From Enoplolaimus lenunculus (Eukaryota > Nematoda > Enoplea > Enoplida > Thoracostomopsidae), in contig JASANG010002793.1 of assembly GCA_030248215.1 (NCBI GenBank), forward strand, positions 1 to 64,000: a stretch of DNA of 64,000 bases. Reading direction: 5' to 3'. Below, one piece after another: positions 33,801 through 45,016 of the stretch (the first letter of the stretch is position 1; every line of letters starts with the position of its first letter). The notes under the pieces are model-generated. The model was given only the letters and a program-made list of their open reading frames with translations, was not told the origin of the DNA and ran no database searches. The position numbers and the translations under genes were made by a program.

Positions 33801-35281
33801 GTGGAATTTCAACTTCTGTTTTGCTTTTAATAGATTTTAGGTGACGGAGTAATCGATGAACAAGAATTCGTAGAAATGATGTCCCATTTTGGTGCATCTA
33901 CTGACGAAGCCAAAGAAGCGTTCAACAAAATAGGAATCGCACAGGTTAGCGTCGTTACTAATGTCAAATCTTCATAAAAAGGTTTTAGTTGGTTTAGGCC
34001 GTCTGGTCTGTAATTTGCAATAGCAGAGGAAAGTTAAAATTAGCTTTGCTACAGAATTGAAAATATAAATATTTGAGCTGGACAAAGTTATTGTGTTCTA
34101 GACATTTGTCATACCGCCAGACACCACAAAGCTAAAAGCACGGGAACACACAAATAAAAAAACCAGTCATGGTCAAAATTGGAAAAATTTAAAAATGCAC
34201 AGAAGAGGTCGTCTAAAAGTAAAATTAATTTATGGCTAACTAACTTTAAAAATGATAACGATATCTTGCGTAGCATTAAAATTCAATTCTTATTCCTATA
34301 GAGTTCAAGTGTTTGGATATTTGTACGAATCCGAACAGTGTGAAATTCAGACCATTCTGTTTTAAAACCCACGGGTACAATGGAACGTGAAGCATTGAAA
34401 AATGTGATCTGTGTACTGTTATTCCAAAGTCTACGCATGCGCATTATTGTATTTACAAACAAAAATATAAACGAAATCAGATAATATGAAACTACAAACA
34501 ACCACTAGCCAGATGAAAGTTTATTATGACAGCGGACTGGGCGCAAATTTAACGCCTTAACGTAATCATTTTTTAATTATCACGTAAATACCAAAGAACT
34601 TAGATGTACCTATAGAGTATATTTACTGTTATGTAAGCCAAGATTTGTTTAAAACCATCATCCTGCAATTCGAAATCGCTCTTTATGAAGACGGGACTTT
34701 CGTGCAATTCTTTTGTATTAAAACCGCATACCATCACTGCTCGTAATAAGAACCTGACAATCTAGTCTCTAAAAAGTTAAACTTTTATATTATAGGTTAA
34801 CTAAACTTGAATATTAGTTTAAGTAAAACTTAAATGGCTCGACCGACTGACTAACTAAACTAGAATTGTAATTTTAATTTAGACTAGTATATTTTTAAGT
34901 TTAACACGAGCTTTAGATAAACTCATTTTTGTTTTAAGCAACATGTGCAGCCGAGAAATTAGGTGTATTTAAAAATTCATTATGTTTAAACTAAAAATAC
35001 GCCAGATTTTGAACGAGTTCAAGCGTAAAGCTACCTGTTAGTTCAGTCAATTTGAAAGTTACATTAATGCTGTTCAAAGGTATAGGCGAGCGTTAAAGTT
35101 GTATATTTCTATTTTAAACAATAGTTTTTGTACAAGAGACATTGCTTTAATAATTTTTAAAATGGTGTGTTGATTTTAGTTGGATCGTGATGATTTCGGC
35201 AAACTATGGCTTGGCTATATGACGAGCACTGATGCTTCTAATAAAGCAAACTTCATTTTTGGAAGGTGCAGATGGTCCTAA
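27850..35281 (+). CDS. Calexcitin / sarcoplasmic calcium-binding protein, five exons seen
   Basis: An EF-hand calcium-binding signalling protein of invertebrate neurons and muscle. Exon 1, 27,850-27,907 (MALSPILKAKLSYLFHHFY, donor GTAAGT), matches the start of squid-type calexcitin as I recall it. Then come 32,855-32,971, 33,470-33,602, 33,841-33,944 and 35,180-35,281 (stop TAA). The last three have AG acceptors and phases that fit (0, 1, 0). EF2 loop DMNRDQQVTLDE is split by one intron and EF3 loop DVSGDGVIDEQE by the next; both have D at 1 and 5 and E at 12. The C-terminus FGKLWLGYM...KANFIFG fits the family. An exon for EF1 should lie between 27,914 and 32,855, but I could not find it. Exon 32,855 has an upstream in-frame TAA and no AG before its ATG. 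Identity is firm. Whether the gene is complete is open. Confidence 0.85.
28239..28634. mobile_element. m1: Tc1/mariner-like MITE, 396 bp
   Basis: Ends CTGCAGTGACCCAAATA and the reverse complement of CTTATTCAGCTCCCTACAG, flanked by TA on both sides (28,237-28,238 and 28,635-28,636). The interior has AGAGTCC repeats and no transposase. Its relative m2 lies at 41,190-41,631 in opposite orientation. It sits in the first calexcitin intron. Confidence 0.75.
28662..28740. repeat. TTAGGC-like hexamers
   Basis: An imperfect run of GGCTTA units such as TTAGGCTTAGGCTTAGG, with degenerate neighbours. Similar short runs lie at about 48,822-48,850, 54,605-54,622 and 57,145-57,190. Confidence 0.6.
29132..29804. 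mobile_element. H1-1: PIF/Harbinger-like MITE, 673 bp
   Basis: Ends match TGCGGGGTTCACGTTATAAC and its reverse complement, with TAA on both sides (29,129-29,131 and 29,805-29,807). The subterminal GGGACACGTTTTGTCCC can fold on itself. The interior holds palindromes related to GAATATCATATGATATTC and AATGTCATATGACATT. It carries no protein. It lies in the calexcitin intron. Confidence 0.9.
29944..31436. mobile_element. H3-1: PIF/Harbinger-like element with E2F-like array, 1,493 bp
   Basis: Inverted ends TGTCAGTCCCACGTTAC and GTAACGTGGGACTGACA, with TAA on both sides (29,941-29,943 and 31,437-31,439). The left part repeats a GCCGGC/GCCG-rich phrase. The right part contains the 30,855-31,172 array. 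No transposase was found. Confidence 0.85.
30855..31172 (+). repeat. Array of about 20-bp E2F-like units (H3-1)
   Basis: Roughly sixteen degenerate units of the type TTTTCCCGCCAAAATTTGAA. The core TTTCCCGCC fits the E2F consensus TTTSSCGC. Confidence 0.8.
31440..31945 (-). repeat. Repeat r1 with antisense tRNA-like module and end hairpin
   Basis: About 500 bp shared with 37,507-38,005. On the minus strand 31,527-31,463 reads like a tRNA: TGGCGAGTGG as an A box and GCTTCGAAGC as a B box. At the other end GAGACGG pairs with CCGTCTC (31,915-31,937). The tRNA-like part is at the 3' end of the minus-strand reading, unlike an ordinary SINE head. It may be a SINE joined to another repeat. Confidence 0.65.
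32000..32850. other. Calexcitin intron sequence, no further feature
   Basis: AT-rich sequence. A 76-codon frame at 32,162-32,392 has no recognisable features. I searched here for an exon carrying the first EF-hand and did not find a convincing one. Confidence 0.4.
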
Positions 35282-35934
35282 GAAATTGAAGAGCTGAGAC
35301 ATGATATACAATGGTTGTTTTAAGCGTCATGCTTACCATACAAGTATGAATTGCGTTTCTTCCGCCATGATTCCTGTACTTCAAAAATGTATAAGTTGTG
35401 GTAGTCTCGTTGGGCGGAGAAAAACTTACAAAAAGTGATTATCTAAAAACGGTTAGACTGCGACTCGTCTAAACTTATTCGATATTTTGTAAAAAATTAA
35501 CGCTAAATCAAACGGTTTCACAATAAATTCCAGATGTTTGCTAAAATTAACAAATTAAACATCATTTTAACTGCGTAATTTTGCCTCACCTCCGGCTCCG
35601 GCAAATTTCGTTTTTCACCAGCTCCGGTATTTTTCACCTCCGGTTGCACCTGATATACGTATACATATATATGTAGTAGGGGCACCTTTTGAAGTTTTTA
35701 TTCCGGGGGATTGCAGCCCCTTGATTCCCAGTTTCATCGGTCGCTAAGCAAGATAGGCCTGCAAGCCTTCGCACTAAAGGCGGATCTCGCACTGCAATGG
35801 CAAAACACAGCACCTGGGATCTTTAAAATACAGGTTTAACTTCATGCGCGAGAGAAATGTGGGTCGCAGGTAGATATTTTTAGCGCGGTTACATACATCA
35901 CACTTTGGTCCCACTGTTGATTTACCGAATGCGC

Positions 35935-37190
35935 CACCTGTTCACACTGTCCAACAGTCCCTATTGTCCCAACTGTCCCCACTGTACAAACCTCCCTGCT
36001 GTGCCAACTGTCCCCGCAGTTCCCACTTTCCCCATTGTCCCGACGGTCCCGATTGTCCCTACTGTTCTCTCTTCGCTCTCCCAACTGTTCCACTGTCCCA
36101 ACTGTCCTGCTGTCGCAACTGTCCCAACTGTAACGCGGCCCCCGTAGTCCCTCCGTCCCAACTTTTCCGCTGTGCAAACAATACCATCTGTCCCGCTGTC
36201 CCATCTGTCACAACAGTCCCCTGTCTCAACTGTGCACGCTGTCCCGGTGTCCCAACTGTCCTAACTCACTCTACTGAGCTACCTTTCCTTCCGTCCCAAC
36301 AGTGCCCACTGACCCAGCTGTCCTCACTGTCCCATGTCCAGGGTGTAAACAAATTCCGAAAGGGAAACGGAAAGGGAAAACGAATATTGAAGTATATAAA
36401 TTTCGAATAGGTTTTATTTTTCTGCCAACACAATTTAGACGTGTAAATGTTCGCCGGGCTTTCTAAAATTTTGGAGAAAAAATGGCTGATGCACTTTGTG
36501 TTTCAATTCGCACAATAACTTTACATCTGTATTAATGAAAAATTGCGAAAAATTTACATAATTTATAACTAATTTTGAACGTAAAAATAAACGAATTTCC
36601 GGCATTTCTATAATTGAAACGAAAACGGATACCGATTTTTACCGGAAATGGGAACGGATATCCGGTTACACCCTGCCAACCTCCCAACATTTTCCATTGA
36701 CCCACTGGTCCCCACTGTCTAGCTGTTCCGCATTGTCCCAACTGTCTCTACTTGTGCACTGTCCAAACTGTCCCGTTTGTCACCACTGTCCCAACTCTCC
36801 CCGCTGTTTGGCCCCCATTGTCCTCATTGCCCTAAATGTCCCGACTGTCAACGCTGTCCCATCTGTCCGCTGTCCCAATCGTCCCGACTGTCCCGCTGTC
36901 CAAATTGTCCTGCTATTCAAACTATCCCAATTGTCCCACTGTTCTTCTATCCCGAGTGTCCAGCTGTCCAACTGTCCCAACTATCCCCACTATCTCAACT
37001 GTCCCACTGTCCAATCGCCCCAACTGTCCCCATGGTCTCGTTGAGCAAACTGTCCCAACTGTCCCGCTGTTCCAACTGCCCCACCTTTTCCACTGTCCTG
37101 CAGTCCCAATTGACCTAACCGTCCCGCTGTCCCAAGTATCCCGCTACCTCAACCATCCCCTCTGTCCAAACTGTCCCCACTGTCCAAATT
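35935..37190. repeat. 9-bp minisatellite, unit GTCCCAACT and variants
   Basis: Long imperfect array of GTCCCNNCT units, interrupted by a hAT-like MITE at 36,339-36,675. Because the unit is a multiple of three it stays open in many frames and yields false C-P-N/V-P-T peptides on both strands. It lies 0.65 kb beyond the calexcitin stop codon. Confidence 0.85.
36339..36675. mobile_element. hAT-like MITE, 337 bp, inside the minisatellite
   Basis: Inverted ends CAGGGTGTAA and TTACACCCTG. The interior is rich in GGAAACGG/CCGTTTCC phrases near the ends. CAGGG...CCCTG ends suit hAT. I could not see an 8-bp target duplication, perhaps because the flank is degenerate minisatellite. Confidence 0.65.
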
Positions 37191-37506
37191 ATGTTTGTTG
37201 TGTGTACCACCGGTTCATTGTGGTCTTGGGACAATGGGTCGACCTTTAGCGTTGGCCAGTTATGCCGTAACAGTTAGAAACACGATACTGTTTTTTTCTT
37301 ATGCGGTCATTTAAAATGATAAAATGGCTTAAATTTTTTTCCAGAAACCCTCGCAAATATAACAAGCAGCTTCTTAAAGCGGTAATGGAGACGGTGTAAA
37401 ACATTGCAATCTGAACCCCTAGGAATTTAACTAAAATGGGTAAACAAAAGTAGATTTAAATTGCTAGTATGACTTTTTGAAGTCTTAACTTGACGTTAAG
37501 TTTAAC

Positions 37507-38005
37507 TTGAATTACATCGTTGATAAAAATTCGAAAGTTTCCCATGCTTCGAACCTGCGACCTCAGGCCTCAAAGGCAAGTGCTTAATCCACTCTGAGAT
37601 TCATCCATGGTGTCTTCTTATCGATACACGATATTTATAGTACTCTGCGGTATACTGGGTGCATGCAACAGTATATAAAGAACTATATAAAACATAAAAT
37701 ATAGGCAAATTACTTTTCATATAAGAACTTTTAAACACAAGATAAAAAAATATGTTTGGTGAAAATCTGGGGAGCGAAGAGGATTTCTCCAGGCGTCTAC
37801 GTTTCAACAATGCATTAAAAACAGTTTTCTTCTAAATTAGCGATGTCGCAATTTTAAAACAATTAGCTAATTTACAAAAATCAGCATATTTTTTAAACAG
37901 AAAAAATTCGTACTTCCTGTAAAACGGTTATTTTAAAATCGGTACCCAGACATACAAACTTCTGATAATAGAGACGGTCTCCACTCTCTAGGCCGTCTCA
38001 AAAAT
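37507..38005 (-). repeat. Repeat r2, second copy of the tRNA-like repeat
   Basis: Same structure as r1. The minus strand from 37,609 to 37,540 reads CTCAGAGTGG (A box) and GGTTCGAAGC (B box), a better tRNA match than r1. The end hairpin GAGACGG/CCGTCTC is at 37,971-37,999. Sequence before it (37,380-37,440, AATCTGAACCCCTAGGAATT) is shared with 28,017-28,050. Confidence 0.65.
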
Positions 38006-38015
38006 GTTACACAAC

Positions 38016-38387
38016 GGCTTGGTTTCTAAAACCCTACTGCTTTGTACTTAAGTACTTGTTAAGTTATTACTTAACCATTTTATCGTTTTTAAGAGCGCAC
38101 TTAAAGTTAAGTAAATTCTTATGTTGCTGACTAAATTTGTTAGATTACAAATTTACCATTCAGGCGTACTAAACTTGTTCAAATTGAAATTGTAGACTAT
38201 AGGTCCCTCCTCAATATAAAGCAAAACTATTACTTTCTTGTTATGACAATGGCTGACATTTGGCGTTTATTTGTTTTTGCTCGAAAACTGAAGTATTTAC
38301 TTAAGTCGACGACTTGTGTAATTACTTAATTACTTAAGTATATAACAAAAGAGTAAATACTTAAGTAAGATTTCAGAAACCTAGCCC
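38016..38387. mobile_element. Short inverted-repeat element rich in ACTTAAGT
   Basis: The left end GGCTTGGTTTCTAAAACC and the right end read backward, GGGCTAGGTTTCTGAAATC, are alike. Inside both ends are many ACTTAAGT/AATTACTTAA phrases. Probably a MITE, hAT-like by look, with no clear target duplication. Confidence 0.55.
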
Positions 38388-38399
38388 TTATCAATTACT

Positions 38400-39611
38400 T
38401 TTATTCCACACTACAATAATTTATATTAATGATAGCAAAAGGTGCTATGGTGAAGTGAATCATAAAATACTATTTATTTCCTGTATCACCAGGTTTTTAA
38501 AATTGCGTTTGGTGCATATCCGCCGGGATATATCTAAAAGCCAACCACCAAAAATCGTTTTACTCGGATAAATTTAACTAATTTAATAAACTAAAATTGA
38601 ATTTGGTCAAAAGGCTGAAATTTCAACTTCGTTTTCATGCGCATCGCTCTAACAATGTATCAAACGAAGTATATTCAAGGTACAGTTTTGAGCTAAATTG
38701 CCACATTAGTTTGCATTGGATTTTACCATGTACGACATTTTCAAATCAGTATGCTTTGACTTTGTTAAAACACATTCTGGTTCACATTGAATAAACTTGG
38801 ACTTAATTTAGGGTAAACTTACGTTGTGTCAAATAAATTCATCATTATGGATGGGTTCACATGGTTCAACTAGTTTCGGTGCCAATTTTGATATATTGAA
38901 TATACTGTTGTTTGCAGAAAGCGAACTTCTGATGGTCTGAACAGTAAATTGTCATACTAACCACTCACTAAATTTGAACTGCATATGTTAGGAAGTTTAG
39001 CAAAGGTAACGACAAAAATGGAACATTTTGCTCAAATCTCAAACCAAATTACAAAGAAAACCACCCGGTCGTTATCGTAAGACTAATTTGTTTATCGCAT
39101 TCAGGGTTAATTGGAAAGTTTATTATTGTAAGAAGAATATGCTAAAATGTCGTTTCTTGTATTTATTGAGATTTTTCGCATTTTAAAGTCATTAGATAAT
39201 GGTTGATTCAAGACAAATGCTCACAAAAAGGTTAAGCTCCGTGTGGATGCGGGTGCTAATCCTAACAGGTATGCTGCAGCAAACTAAAGGCACAGGTCAA
39301 TGTAAGTTTCATTTTACACATGAAACTTGCATTTCTATTTCAATCACGCAATGTTAGAACCTGCAATGTGTCCGCCATTTTTGTATAGGGTTGAACTATT
39401 CAATGCTCCAAATGAGCAAAGTTATCGGAGTTGCACTGTACAAGTTGTAAAAGCGTAATGTTTAACATGCTGCTTCAATGCTGGGAAGAAAACTCTAGGT
39501 TAATGTTAAAAAATTTCATTACTGATTGAAACAAAACAGTGCATCATTTAAGTTATAGAGTATTCTTATAAGATTAATGCCTTATTTCTCATTCTACCCA
39601 CAACCCACGTT
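38400..39611. other. AT-rich intergenic DNA, nothing recognised
   Basis: No spliced gene, RNA gene or repeat structure that I could support. Short frames here have no family signal. Confidence 0.4.
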
Positions 39612-39740
39612 TTATGCGGGGTTTACATTATAACCGTGGCAAACGGGACACGGTTTGTCCCATGTTGATTCGACGTCAACGTTAAAATTCGGGTTCTTAT
39701 ATCGGGTCAACAGACAAAACTCGAATGTCATATGACATTA

Positions 39741-40930
39741 TGTCATTCACACGTTATAATGCGTGCGCTCCGCACATGCAATGTCCCTATCGTTTTGAAC
39801 AGACAGCATACATGTCCATACCGTTTATTAAAAGCAATTTTCGTCGCATCACTTGCGACACATTCTGATGGACATTTAGGCGTTTTCGGCAACGGTGTAG
39901 CGGACAAATTCATAATCCGCGAACAGTGTGCGGACTTTTTAATTTGGCAGGAAATTGAAACTGTGATGGTGGCTTAAAATCAGGCGGGAAATAACAACTT
40001 TTGAAAGAAGTTTAAATTTTGGCGGGAAATTCAAATTTTAAGGGTAAAACCAAGTTTTGGTGGGAGATTCAAATTTTGGCGGGAGAATTTAAATTCTGGT
40101 GGGAGAATTTAAATTTTTGCGGGAAATTTAAATTTTGGCATAAAAATTGAAATTTTGGCGGTAGAATTGGAATTTTGGCGGGAAATTCAAATTTTGGCGG
40201 AAAATTTAAATTTTGCCGGGAGAATTTGAATTTTGGCGGGAAATTCTAATTTTATGCGGGAATATTCAAATTTTGGCGGAAAATTTAAATTTTGCCGGGA
40301 GAATTTGAATTTTGGCGGGAAATTCTAATTTTATGCGGGAATATTCAAATTTTGTCGGAAGAACTTAAATTTTGGTTATAAATCCAAAATTGCAGAAAAA
40401 TTGAAATTTTGGCGGCAGTATTTAAATTTGGGTGGGAAAATTCAAATTTTTGAGGGAAAACTTAAATTTCGGCGGGAAATTTAAATTTTGGCGTGAAATT
40501 CAAATTTTGGCGGGAAATTGAAATCTTATGCGGGAATATTCAAATTTTGGCGGCAACATTTAAATTTTAACGGGAATATTCAAATTTTGGCGGGAACATT
40601 CAAATTTTAGCGGGAACATTCAAATTTTAGCGGGACAATTTTAATTTTAGCGGCAAAATTCAAGTTTTGGCGGGAAATCGAAATTTTTGAGGAAAAACTA
40701 AATTATGAACAAACCTAAAATTTTGCGAAAAATAAAATTTTTTAAGCGAACTATCTATATACCAGACATTCGATACCTATTGTACAGTTGAGTGGGACAT
40801 TCAAGGCAAACATCGACGGTATGAAAATGTCCGCTACACCGTCTACGCAAAAGTTGCATAATCCGCGCAGCTAACTATATTGTAGGACGTTGCGTGAACA
40901 AAGCGCACGCGTTATAACGTGTGAGTGACA
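39741..40930. mobile_element. H3-2: PIF/Harbinger-like element with E2F-like array, 1,190 bp
   Basis: Ends TGTCATTCACACGTTATAA and TTATAACGTGTGAGTGACA, with TTA on both sides (39,738-39,740 and 40,931-40,933). The interior is dominated by the array at 39,975-40,735. It interrupts H1-2 and is therefore younger than it. Confidence 0.9.
39975..40735 (-). repeat. Largest E2F-like array (H3-2)
   Basis: Close to forty degenerate units of the type AAATTTTGGCGGGAAATTC, the opposite orientation to H3-1. GGCGGGAAA is the reverse complement of TTTCCCGCC. A segment of about 90 bp near 40,190-40,340 is itself duplicated. Confidence 0.85.
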
Positions 40931-41189
40931 TTAGCTTAGAAACCATTGTTCTCAAATGATCAATGTGTACAACGGACGGTATGTCACGTGATATTGTGAG
41001 ACATTTATGATATTCCAAAATTTCAACGAATATCATATGATATTCAGCGGGACAGTGTAACCTTTGGGTACTAATAAATGAATGAAAAGTTGGACGGTAG
41101 TGGCGCAAAGCAAATCGTTTCCGGCACAAAATCGCTTAAAACCACAGCTTCAAAATTCAAAAATTCAAATTTCGATTTTTAGAATCATA

Positions 41190-41631
41190 CTGTAGTGACC
41201 CGAATAAGAGGGAGGAACTGATATTTATGTGGCCTCTCCAGAGGGTACCCCCCTTGTTATTCGGTTATGGACAGTTATTTATTTTTAACCAACGCTCCGC
41301 CATCCATCCTTACTGATATATCCCGTATTGCAACTATCCGTTGAATTAAACGTTTATTTGTCTTGGGTCTATAGTTTGAGCGATAATACAAGGTTATACT
41401 TAGGAATGTACTTTCAAAATTTAAGTACGCTTTAAAGTTTCGAACTCAAATTATTTGGTCCTGGAGTCATTTATGCGCTACAATTAGGGTTAATTGACTT
41501 TTATGGACTCTAATTATGGTTTAGGGATTCTATCCTCTTACGGACTCTTATTAGGGATACGGACTCCTATTGATTCGGACTCAAAATGGGGACTTCCTCT
41601 TATTACCCCCTTCTTATTCGGGTCAATACAG
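41190..41631. mobile_element. m2: Tc1/mariner-like MITE, 442 bp
   Basis: Ends CTGTAGTGACCCGAATAAG and the reverse complement CTGTATTGACCCGAATAAG, with TA on both sides (41,188-41,189 and 41,632-41,633). It interrupts H1-2 within an ATCATATGAT-type palindrome. Confidence 0.85.
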
Positions 41632-41893
41632 TATGATATTCAACAGGACAATTTGGGTACTTATGTTACCTCAAGTATGCAGACAATTGAAAATAAATCA
41701 TGATATTCGCAGACAATACCTCGAATATCATATGATATTGAAGAACAAAGGTGACCCACATATGTTAATAGCAGACAAATACAAATTTTTGAGTACGATA
41801 CAGGGTCCATAAGCAAACAAAATGTTACCCAATAGTCTAATAGGACTAAAACTAGTCACGAACTGCCCCGGTTATAACGTGAACCCCGCATTA

Positions 41894-42571
41894 TGCGGGG
41901 TTCACGTTATAACTGGGGCAGCCTGGAACACGTTTTGTCCCTATGACTATAGCAGGTAACATTTTGTCTGACCGTTTATTCGCTGAGATTCAAAAAATTT
42001 GAATTGTCTGCTATCCTGATGTGACATCTACTGTTTGTACTGCAATATCATATGATATTCCAAATATTGTCTGCGAGTATCATATGATATGTTTAAAAAT
42101 GTCTGCAAAGTTGTGATAAACTTGCTTGATTGTCCTGTAGAATGTCATATGATACTAAAATTTCAAATTTGAATTATTTGTAGTTAGGAATACATTTTGG
42201 GAAAAACTTAGCGAGAAACAGAAACGTAGAAGCTAATTCAACTTGCGAAATCATTTCATGCTGCCTTATCCGACTTTTTACTGTTTTATTTAGCGTGCAC
42301 AAATTTCATTGTCCTGTATAAATATCATATGATATTTAGTAGAATTTTGGAATATCATATGATATTCGCATAAATATCCCGCAGAGTCATATGACAAATG
42401 GTTATTTGTATACGATGATCGCTTGATATCAGTGATTTGTAAGCAAATGTCATATGACATTCACATTTTGTCTACACAACCGCTATTCGGATCACAAAAT
42501 TTTATGTTGACGTCGACTCAACTTGGACAAAACGTGTTCCAAGCTGCCCCAGTTATAACGTGAACGCCGCA
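41894..42571. mobile_element. H1-3: PIF/Harbinger-like MITE, 678 bp, abutting H1-2
   Basis: Ends TGCGGGGTTCACGTTATAAC and GTTATAACGTGAACGCCGCA. The TTA at 41,891-41,893 is shared with H1-2; the other TTA is at 42,572-42,574. It is therefore a separate insertion next to H1-2's own target site. Confidence 0.9.
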
Positions 42572-42574
42572 TTA

Positions 42575-43188
42575 CCCACGCCTAATCTTGACCCAGGGCT
42601 TTAAAGATCGCTGTTGAATTGCACTTTAATGAAGTTTTGCGTTATAGTTCTAATAAATGTTATACATGAGCTTACAAGAAACACCTAAATTTTAAACCCA
42701 ACTAAATAAAGTACAGAACTTTATCGCATTCAATGTTCACCGACTACCTTTGTTAATATCGTATGTTTTGCACCGAAACTCTTAAAGGTTTGGCGCGGGA
42801 ACCACTGTCAATTTTTCACATGCGTGATACAAATCAATAGTCGCATGTTTATCCGCGGCTAAAAGTTTTTACCCGACCCATTTTTACCCGCGGGTACACC
42901 CACTCCGTCTCCCATCGCATATTAGGGAATGCACAGGTCGGAAGTACACAAAACTTTCTAAGGCACTTAATAATGTAACTATTTGTATTGTGTAAAAATG
43001 TGACATACACTGAAGCGTTTTGACATATATTTACACTGATCCAAGTTTTTTATGCTATAGTAATTTACCATGTTAACTTCAACTTTCTGACACTGACAAA
43101 ACTTTTTATTAAATAAACGTTAAATATTAATATACTAGAAGGAAAAGTGCTCCTAGTTAAATGCAAATCACCTGAACATACAGCGCAC
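42575..43188. other. AT-rich intergenic DNA, nothing recognised
   Basis: No coding or repeat signal that I could support. Confidence 0.4.
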
Positions 43189-43191
43189 TAA

Positions 43192-44053
43192 TGCGGGATT
43201 CAAGTTATAACCGGGGCAGGCGGGACACGGTTTGTCCCATGTTTATTCGACGACAACGTTAAAATTCGAGCACTCGTATCGAGTGAACAGACAAAACTCG
43301 AATGTCATATGACATTTACTTGCAAACCACCGTTTCATAAGATCAATGTGTACAAGAGATGGTATGTCGCGTGATACTAACTGACATTTATGCGAATATC
43401 ATATGATATTTCAAAATTACAACGAATATCATATGACATTCAGCGGGACAGTGTAATCTAGGTTGCTGATAGATTAATGGAAAGTCGGACGGCAGAGGCA
43501 CAGATGAGCTTTAAGAAACAAATTAAACGCTTGCAACTTTATTTCCGACATAAAGTCGCTTAGAAAAACAGCGTCAGAATTCAAAAATTCAAATTTCAAA
43601 TTTTAGTATATGATATTCAATACGAGCGGGACAGTGTAATCTTCGGGTGCTAATAAATTGATTGAAACTCGGACGGCAGAGGCACACAGGTCCGAAAAAT
43701 ACTAAAATACACGTCTACACAGCAATTTCCGAAACAAAATTGATTAGAAAAACAGCGTCATAATTCAAAAATTCAAATTTCAAAATTCTAGTATATGATA
43801 TTCAACAGGACAATTTGGGTACGTTACCTCAAGTAGGCAGACATTTGAAAATTAAAAATAAATATGATATTCACTGACAATGCGTCGAATATCATATGAT
43901 ATTGAAGGACAAAAGGTGACCTACACATGATTATAGCAGACAAATACGAGTTTTTGAATATGATATGGGTCTGTTAGCAGACAAAATGTTACCCAATTGC
44001 CTAATAGAGACAAAACGTCTCCAAGCTGCCCCGGTTATAACGTGAAACCCGCA
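43192..44053. mobile_element. H1-4: PIF/Harbinger-like MITE, 862 bp, with internal duplication
   Basis: TAA on both sides (43,189-43,191 and 44,054-44,056). It is longer than other copies because the segment beginning GCGGGACAGTGTAATCT occurs twice (about 43,442 and 43,628). Confidence 0.9.
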
Positions 44054-44209
44054 TAAGATTTGTTTCGCCATCAGTTTGCGGACTGCATTAATGAAACATA
44101 TTCGCCTTTATTAGGCAATCTCTCACGGCCGTGAAAGTTTAATCAAAACAATTAAAAAGTTAAACATAGTCCCCAATAAGGTTGAAATTTTGCAACTCAA
44201 AGTTCAAAT

Positions 44210-44623
44210 AAAAAGTGTAGACCCTGCTGACAACTCGCACTCTCTCTAAACGACATGTACTTGGTAATGTTGCCGTCCGTACCCATGCTAAATTGTCAAT
44301 ACGTTATTTAAATAATCGGTTTTGTCCAGAGTCTGTTAGAAGGGACTCAGCTTATTTCATAACACAAAGGTTGTCGGAAGGAACTTTGCTTAGCGATTAT
44401 ACAAGGTCTTTTCGAAGGAACTCGTATTGTCAGATACTGCGTCCAGACAGTACCTACATTGTCCTTAGTACCTTCGAAGGGCCTGCTGCAAAAACCAACT
44501 ATCTAATTACACAATCCGTTAAGCCTTTATAGTTTAAGAACCTTGTCGTTTTGTCCCGCCCTTAAAACCAGGTGTGTTGCCAATTTTTAACTGTAGCGTA
44601 GACAGTATTACGTGGATGACCCA
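44210..44623. mobile_element. H2-2: truncated copy of the TGGGTCATCC MITE
   Basis: The right end CTGTAGCGTAGACAGTATTA...GGATGACCCA is present and followed by TTA. The interior from TAGACCCTGCTGACAACTCG matches H2-1 at about 22,760, including the GTCTGTTAGAAGGGACTC repeats. The left end is missing. Confidence 0.75.
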
Positions 44624-45013
44624 TTATGACACTGTTTTCCTAAGCGGTTTTGTGCCGGAAATAAATTTGCAGACGTGTGTTTGGTATTTTAAGTAGAGCT
44701 GTGCCTCTGCCGTCCGACTTTCCATTAATCTATTAGCACCCGAAAATTACGCTGTCCTGTTGAATATCATACGATATTCGTTATTTTTGAATATCATATG
44801 ATATTCGCATAAATGTCCCTCAGTATCACGTGACATACCGACTCTTGTACACAGTGATCTTCTGAGAGCGGTGGTTTGTAAGTAAATGTCATATGACATT
44901 CGAGTTTTGTCCGTTCACAAGGTATGAGTGCTCGAATTTTAACGTTGACGTCTGATAATCATGGGACAAACCGTGTCCCGCCTGCTTGCTCTTGTTATAA
45001 CGTCAATCCCGCA
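44624..45013. mobile_element. H1-5: right part of an H1 MITE
   Basis: It begins directly after H2-2 and ends ...GTTATAACGTCAATCCCGCA followed by TAA. H2-2 probably inserted into this copy, with later loss of the left half. Confidence 0.8.
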
Positions 45014-45016
45014 TAA

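Larger units (their letters stand above)
39615..41890. mobile_element. H1-2: PIF/Harbinger-like MITE carrying two nested elements
   Basis: Starts TGCGGGGTTTACATTATAAC and ends ...CCGGTTATAACGTGAACCCCGCA, with TTA at 39,612-39,614 and 41,891-41,893. H3-2 (39,741-40,930) and m2 (41,190-41,631) are inserted into it. Without them the copy would be about 640 bp, the usual H1 length. Confidence 0.9.

Noticed and set aside
35842-37249. Several 60-150 codon frames rich in C, P, N, T and V on both strands
   Set aside because: All come from the 9-bp minisatellite, which is open in many frames because its unit is a multiple of three.
39975-40735. CRISPR-like look of the short regular repeats
   Set aside because: Units are degenerate and directly adjacent with no unique spacers, they lie inside a transposon, and the genome is eukaryotic.
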